A stretch of DNA of 64,000 nt, from contig NZ_LR130778.1 of NCBI RefSeq assembly GCF_900538275.1, positions 2,972,001 through 3,036,000 on the forward strand, written 5' to 3'. How positions within the stretch are numbered: the first letter of the stretch is position 1; each line of letters opens with the position of its first letter. Positions 61,263 to 64,000 of the stretch are shown piece by piece. The DNA is from Petrocella atlantisensis (GTDB lineage: Bacteria > Bacillota > Clostridia > Lachnospirales > Vallitaleaceae). The notes beneath the pieces are model-generated. The model searched no databases. It worked only from the letters and a program-made list of their open reading frames with translations, and was not told the origin of the DNA. The position numbers were made by a program, and so were the translations under genes.

Positions 61263-62060
61263 ATGGAACTTGAAAATAGAAAACTCGTATTAAAACAAGA
61301 TATTATTGAGAGTCTTAAATATGTTGAAATAATAAAAGGTGATACTGTCATGGTGCATGCTTCATTAAGCAGTATGGGTTTTGTATGTGGAGGACCTCAA
61401 ATTGTGATAGAGGCATTATTAGAAGCAGTAGGACCTGAGGGTACAATTATGATGCCCTCACAGTCGTGGAAAAACCTTGATCCGGTAACGGGTGTTCACT
61501 GGGAAGAACCAAAAGCTTGGTGGCAAGCAATACGAGAAAATTGGCCAGCATATGATAAAAAAATCACACCAACAAATACGATGGGTGCTGTTGCGGAAAT
61601 GTTTCGTCAATGGCCGGGCGCATTTAGAAGTGATCATCCTGCACGTTCAGTAGCAGCAGTAGGAAAAAATGCAGAGTACCTTACAAAAGATCATCATTTA
61701 AGCAATATCTTTGGTGAAGGTTCACCTGTTGATAAATTATACCATTTAGATGGAAAGGTATTGTTGATGGGTGTAGGTTATGATAAAAGTACATCTATTC
61801 ATTTGGCAGATGCGAGAGCTGTATACCCTTCAAAGCATACCATAACAGAAAGCAGTGCGATTATGCTTGACGGAAAAAGAGAATGGGTTACGTATGAAAC
61901 ACTCTTTGTTGACGGTGAAGATTTTGAAGAGATAGGGATAGCCTTTGAAAAGAGTCATGCGTTTAAACAAACGTATCTTGGCAATACAATAATAAAGTCT
62001 ATGAGCCAGAAGGATCTTGTTGATTTTGCCGTAGAGTGGATTGAAGCCAATAGAGAATAA
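61263..62060 (+). CDS. AAC(3)-family N-acetyltransferase
   Basis: A 265-residue enzyme of the antibiotic N-acetyltransferase fold (AAC(3)/YokD/FrbF). Conserved blocks include GDTVMVHASLSSMGFVCGGPQIVIEALLEAVGPEGTIMMPSQSW, FRSDHPARSVAAVG and VDKLYHLDGKVLLMGVGYDKSTSIHLAD. The family transfers acetyl from acetyl-CoA to amino groups. Members outside known resistance clusters often act on other amines, so an aminoglycoside-resistance label would be premature. AAAGGGTTAATA precedes the ATG. It has no obvious partner gene. Confidence 0.88.
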   Translation: MELENRKLVLKQDIIESLKYVEIIKGDTVMVHASLSSMGFVCGGPQIVIEALLEAVGPEGTIMMPSQSWKNLDPVTGVHWEEPKAWWQAIRENWPAYDKKITPTNTMGAVAEMFRQWPGAFRSDHPARSVAAVGKNAEYLTKDHHLSNIFGEGSPVDKLYHLDGKVLLMGVGYDKSTSIHLADARAVYPSKHTITESSAIMLDGKREWVTYETLFVDGEDFEEIGIAFEKSHAFKQTYLGNTIIKSMSQKDLVDFAVEWIEANRE

Positions 62061-62131
62061 GCAGTAATGTTGCGTGAGAGATGAGATGACTGTTAAGAAA
62101 TGATTATATTAAATGAGAGGATTTGAAGCAT

Positions 62132-62284
62132 ATGGGTTTAAGAAAAGGGAAAGAAAACATACTTAAAACCTATGATCACGAAGGCATACTAAGCATAAAT
62201 CATAATAGTGAAAAATCTCCCTTTCTTTCTGTTTATACTATCCGCTTTGGGCATGGGTCATTTGGCAGCATCATCTTACTATAG
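62132..62284 (+). CDS. Small 50-codon reading frame, possible gene remnant
   Basis: An ATG preceded by GAGAGGATTTGAAGCAT opens a 50-residue frame (MGLRKGKENILKTYDHEG...). Its last third reads poorly as protein. The frame one base later in the same place encodes a membrane-like segment, PFFLFILSALGMGHLA, followed by a polar tail and a stop at 62296-62298. This looks like a short membrane protein broken by a frameshift, but no family was recognised and the frame may be random. The terminator that follows suggests a real transcript once ended here. Confidence 0.3.
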   Translation: MGLRKGKENILKTYDHEGILSINHNSEKSPFLSVYTIRFGHGSFGSIILL

Positions 62285-62295
62285 TTTTACAAAAA

Positions 62296-62340
62296 AATAG
62301 GAATACGAGCGCAATAGGATGCGTTCGAATCCTATATTTT
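62296..62340 (+). terminator. Terminator downstream of the small frame
   Basis: AATAGGA and CGAGCGC pair with GCGTTCG and TCCTATATT, with small bulges, around AATAGGAT, followed by TTTTTGTTTT. Confidence 0.65.
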
Positions 62341-62367
62341 TGTTTTAAACATCATATTAGAGTCTGA

Positions 62368-62396
62368 TTGCAGTTTTTGAAAACTAGTGATATAAT
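62368..62396 (+). promoter_or_regulatory. Promoter of the orphan response regulator
   Basis: TTGCAG (62368-62373), 17-base spacer, perfect TATAAT (62391-62396). Confidence 0.65.
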
Positions 62397-62524
62397 CCAT
62401 AGTTGATAGGTTAATCCATTCATCCATTCATATAAGGGCTTGAAAAAAGTTGAGTGAGAAAAATCTATAACGATCAATGGATGGTTTAATTGTTAGTAAA
62501 AATACCAGTAAGGTGGGCGAAACA

Positions 62525-63184
62525 GTGATAAAAGTACTTATTGCCGATGATCAAGAACTCATTCGACACAGTTTAGAAATCATACTGAAGAATATATCAG
62601 ATATCCAAGTTATAGATTCGGTTGGAGACGGAAAAAGTGTAATTCGTTCCATACGAAAAGAGAAGCCGGACGTGATTCTAATGGACATTCGTATGCCGGA
62701 GATGGATGGTGTACAATGTACAAAAATAATAAAAGAGAGTTATCCTAATATTAAGATTATTATTTTAACTTCCTTTGATGATGATGACTATATATTAAGT
62801 GCATTAAGAGATGGCGCATCCGGTTATTTGTTAAAAGGTATAACGATTGAGGAATTAGTTGATGCAATACATAAAGTGCATTCAGGCAGTGCTATGATCA
62901 ATCCGAACATTGCACAAAAATTCATTGAACTGTATTCAGAAATGGCTAAGAACAATCAATTGGTACAAGTAGATAAAAAGGCAATCCATGATGTGACAGA
63001 ATACGAATGGAATGTGATTAAACATGTTGCAAAAGGTCTATCCAATAAAGAGATTGCATCGAAATTAAAATTATCTGAAGGAACCGTACGTAATTATTTA
63101 AGCAATGCATTATATAAACTAAACTTACGTGATCGAACACAACTTGCTTTATGGGCAGTTCAAACAGGTAAGAGTGAAGGATGA
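62525..63184 (+). CDS. NarL/LuxR-type response regulator (orphan)
   Basis: A 219-residue regulator similar in layout to the one at 2614-3237. The receiver domain begins IKVLIADDQELIRHSL, with the phosphoacceptor Asp in VILMDIRMPEMDG and Lys in GASGYLLKGI. The C-terminal LuxR helix-turn-helix has EWNVIKHVAKGLSNKEIASKLKLSEGTVRNYLSNAL and a LNLRDRTQLALWA ending shared with the other regulator. The GTG at 62525 follows AAGGTGGGCGAAACA; the ATG at 62477 lacks a ribosome binding site. No kinase gene is adjacent. Palindromes at 63295-63326 are its candidate targets. Confidence 0.9.
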   Translation: MIKVLIADDQELIRHSLEIILKNISDIQVIDSVGDGKSVIRSIRKEKPDVILMDIRMPEMDGVQCTKIIKESYPNIKIIILTSFDDDDYILSALRDGASGYLLKGITIEELVDAIHKVHSGSAMINPNIAQKFIELYSEMAKNNQLVQVDKKAIHDVTEYEWNVIKHVAKGLSNKEIASKLKLSEGTVRNYLSNALYKLNLRDRTQLALWAVQTGKSEG

Positions 63185-63241
63185 AATTGTAAATCAAGGA
63201 ATATACTTTTTTTGTTCTTCTCTAGCAAAGTCTAGCAAATA

Positions 63242-63270
63242 GGCCTCCAAATATTGGGGGCTTTTTTTTT
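63242..63270 (+). terminator. Terminator of the orphan response regulator gene
   Basis: GGCCTCC and GGGGGCT pair around AAATATT with one bulge, followed by nine Ts. Confidence 0.85.
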
Positions 63271-63294
63271 TCTAGAAAATCCCACCCAATTAAG

Positions 63295-63349
63295 TGACAA
63301 ATGTCATGTGACATTGACAAATGTCAGTTGAGCAATATGACACTTGGCA
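63295..63349. promoter_or_regulatory. Tandem TGACA-NN-TGTCA operators
   Basis: Two identical copies of TGACAAATGTCA (63295-63306 and 63315-63326) have starts 20 bases apart, about two helical turns. A third, degenerate TGACACTTGGCA follows at 63338-63349. The same palindrome core is found beside the first NarL-type system (4443-4456). They lie in the 368-base gap upstream of the sugar ABC ATPase. Confidence 0.55.
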
Positions 63350-63481
63350 ATGATATCTTTTAAGGATTTTGGTTAGAATGTATTTAAAGTGATGGCAATG
63401 CAACGGTAGAGATCAATAGGCAGGATAAGTTATATGTTGTTGGACAATAAGCACATGGGTGTTGTCGCAGGGCTTAAACAG

Positions 63482-63510
63482 TTGAATTTTGCGGGGAATC
63501 ACAGTATACA
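63482..63510 (+). promoter_or_regulatory. Predicted promoter of the second sugar ABC operon
   Basis: TTGAAT (63482-63487), 17-base spacer, TATACA (63505-63510), 43 bases before the ATPase start codon. Confidence 0.45.
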
Positions 63511-63552
63511 TAATAGTTGCTTGTAAAGTACAAGCGTAGAAGGAGTGTGATT

Positions 63553-64000
63553 ATGGAACATCCTATAATTCTACAGATGCAAGGTATCACCAAAATTTTC
63601 CCGGGCGTTCGGGCCTTAGATGATGTAACACTTGAGGTACATAGAGGTACCATTCTCTCAATTTGTGGTGAGAATGGTGCAGGGAAATCAACCTTAATGA
63701 AGGTACTTTCCGGTGTTTATCCTCACGGTACTTATGAAGGAAAAATCATTTATATGGGAGAAGAAGTGACTTTTAAGGACATCAAAGAATCAGAACATGC
63801 CGGTATTGCAATTATTCACCAAGAATTGGCAATGGTTCCGGAGCTATCCGTTACTGAAAATATTTTTTTGGGCAACGAGATTATTAAACGTGGGTTGATT
63901 GATTGGGACGCAGAACGTGACCATACAGTGGAAGTGCTTAAGAAAGTAGGACTTTCAGTGGATCCGGACACCTTGATTAAGCATTTGGGCGTTGGTCAGC
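63553..64000 (+). CDS. Sugar ABC transporter ATP-binding protein (partial)
   Basis: The first 149 codons of a sugar ABC ATPase of the MglA/XylG/GguA type, cut by the window end. Visible features: [49 protein letters not shown] (Walker [10 protein letters not shown]), the [14 protein letters not shown] segment and Q-loop [23 protein letters not shown]. Complete members are tandem ATPases of about 500 residues. AGAAGGAGTGTGATT precedes the ATG. No binding-protein gene precedes it, so the rest of the operon should lie beyond 64000. Confidence 0.92.
   Translation, partial: MEHPIILQMQGITKIFPGVRALDDVTLEVHRGTILSICGENGAGKSTLMKVLSGVYPHGTYEGKIIYMGEEVTFKDIKESEHAGIAIIHQELAMVPELSVTENIFLGNEIIKRGLIDWDAERDHTVEVLKKVGLSVDPDTLIKHLGVGQ

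Noticed and set aside
61263-62060. A true aminoglycoside-resistance gene.
   Set aside because: The fold matches AAC(3), but there is no resistance-gene context or mobile element and many chromosomal homologues have other substrates.
63215-63245. CTCTAGCAAAGTCTAGCAAA, another possible repeat fragment.
   Set aside because: The match is short and lacks the repeat's hairpin.
1-64000. CRISPR arrays, tRNA or rRNA genes, prophage, insertion sequences, replication origin.
   Set aside because: No repeat-spacer pattern, cloverleaf, rRNA segment, transposase, integrase or DnaA-box cluster was seen on reading both strands.

Overview
The window is AT-rich DNA with strong AGGAGG-type ribosome binding sites and near-consensus TTGACA/TATAAT promoters. 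It also has a CIRCE element, a T-box leader, ARG-box-like arginine operators, YesN/YesM regulators, TRAP transport and many cyclic-di-GMP proteins. This points to a low-GC, Gram-positive, free-living member of the Clostridia. No rRNA, tRNA, CRISPR array, phage or transposase was seen. It reads as ordinary chromosome.

Layout. 0-2.6 kb: aldo/keto reductase, Fur-family regulator, SanA/YdcF-like protein and a small membrane protein. 2.6-7.8 kb: a NarL-type two-component system divergent from a three-gene ABC-2 exporter. 7.8-11.1 kb: a PAS-GGDEF cyclase and small membrane proteins, one with eleven consecutive glycines. 11.4-14.6 kb: glycine-betaine-type ABC importer. 14.7-16.6 kb: FUSC-like membrane protein and an OFA-type MFS carrier. 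16.7-19.4 kb: clpB behind a CIRCE operator. 19.4-22.2 kb: soluble chemoreceptor and GAF-GGDEF cyclase. 22.6-25.2 kb: GH13 enzyme, HxlR regulator and Dps. 25.2-32.9 kb: YesN/YesM divergent from a TRAP transporter (dctPQM, dctQ frameshifted) and a membrane-anchored TctC-like protein. 32.9-33.9 kb: DUF2177 protein and a conserved unknown. 34.1-46.3 kb: arginine and carbamoyl-phosphate synthesis (argGH leftward; argJ-argB-argD-carA-carB rightward) with cls between. 46.3-49.7 kb: GH3 lipoprotein and Cache-GGDEF cyclase. 50.0-53.3 kb: sugar ABC importer. 53.5-57.3 kb: HD protein, T-box-controlled ilvB, metA. 57.4-62.1 kb: EAL phosphodiesterase, secreted nuclease, GlsB-like protein, AAC(3)-like acetyltransferase. 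62.5-64.0 kb: an orphan NarL regulator and the start of a second sugar ABC ATPase, cut by the window end.

How it fits together. The clearest pathway is arginine synthesis: argG and argJ both have TTGNAT-17-TATAAT promoters with an ARG-box-like sequence in the spacer, which suggests common ArgR control. Three GGDEF cyclases with different sensory inputs (PAS, GAF, Cache), all with RxxD inhibitory sites, and one EAL phosphodiesterase form a signalling set. Several importers (betaine, TRAP, two sugar ABC systems) suggest scavenging of osmolytes, organic acids and sugars.

Least explained are the non-coding repeats. (1) A two-box element, TCAAAACT / AATATATAG separated by 21-22 nt, lies in front of a histidine kinase gene and, head to head, between a cyclase gene and the GH13 gene. 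Its second box recurs before cls and an HD gene. (2) A TGACA-NN-TGTCA palindrome lies beside both NarL-type regulator loci. (3) A roughly 85-bp hairpin repeat occurs in two inverted copies between convergent gene ends. (4) Two overlapping perfect hairpins separate the sugar-binding protein gene from its permeases.
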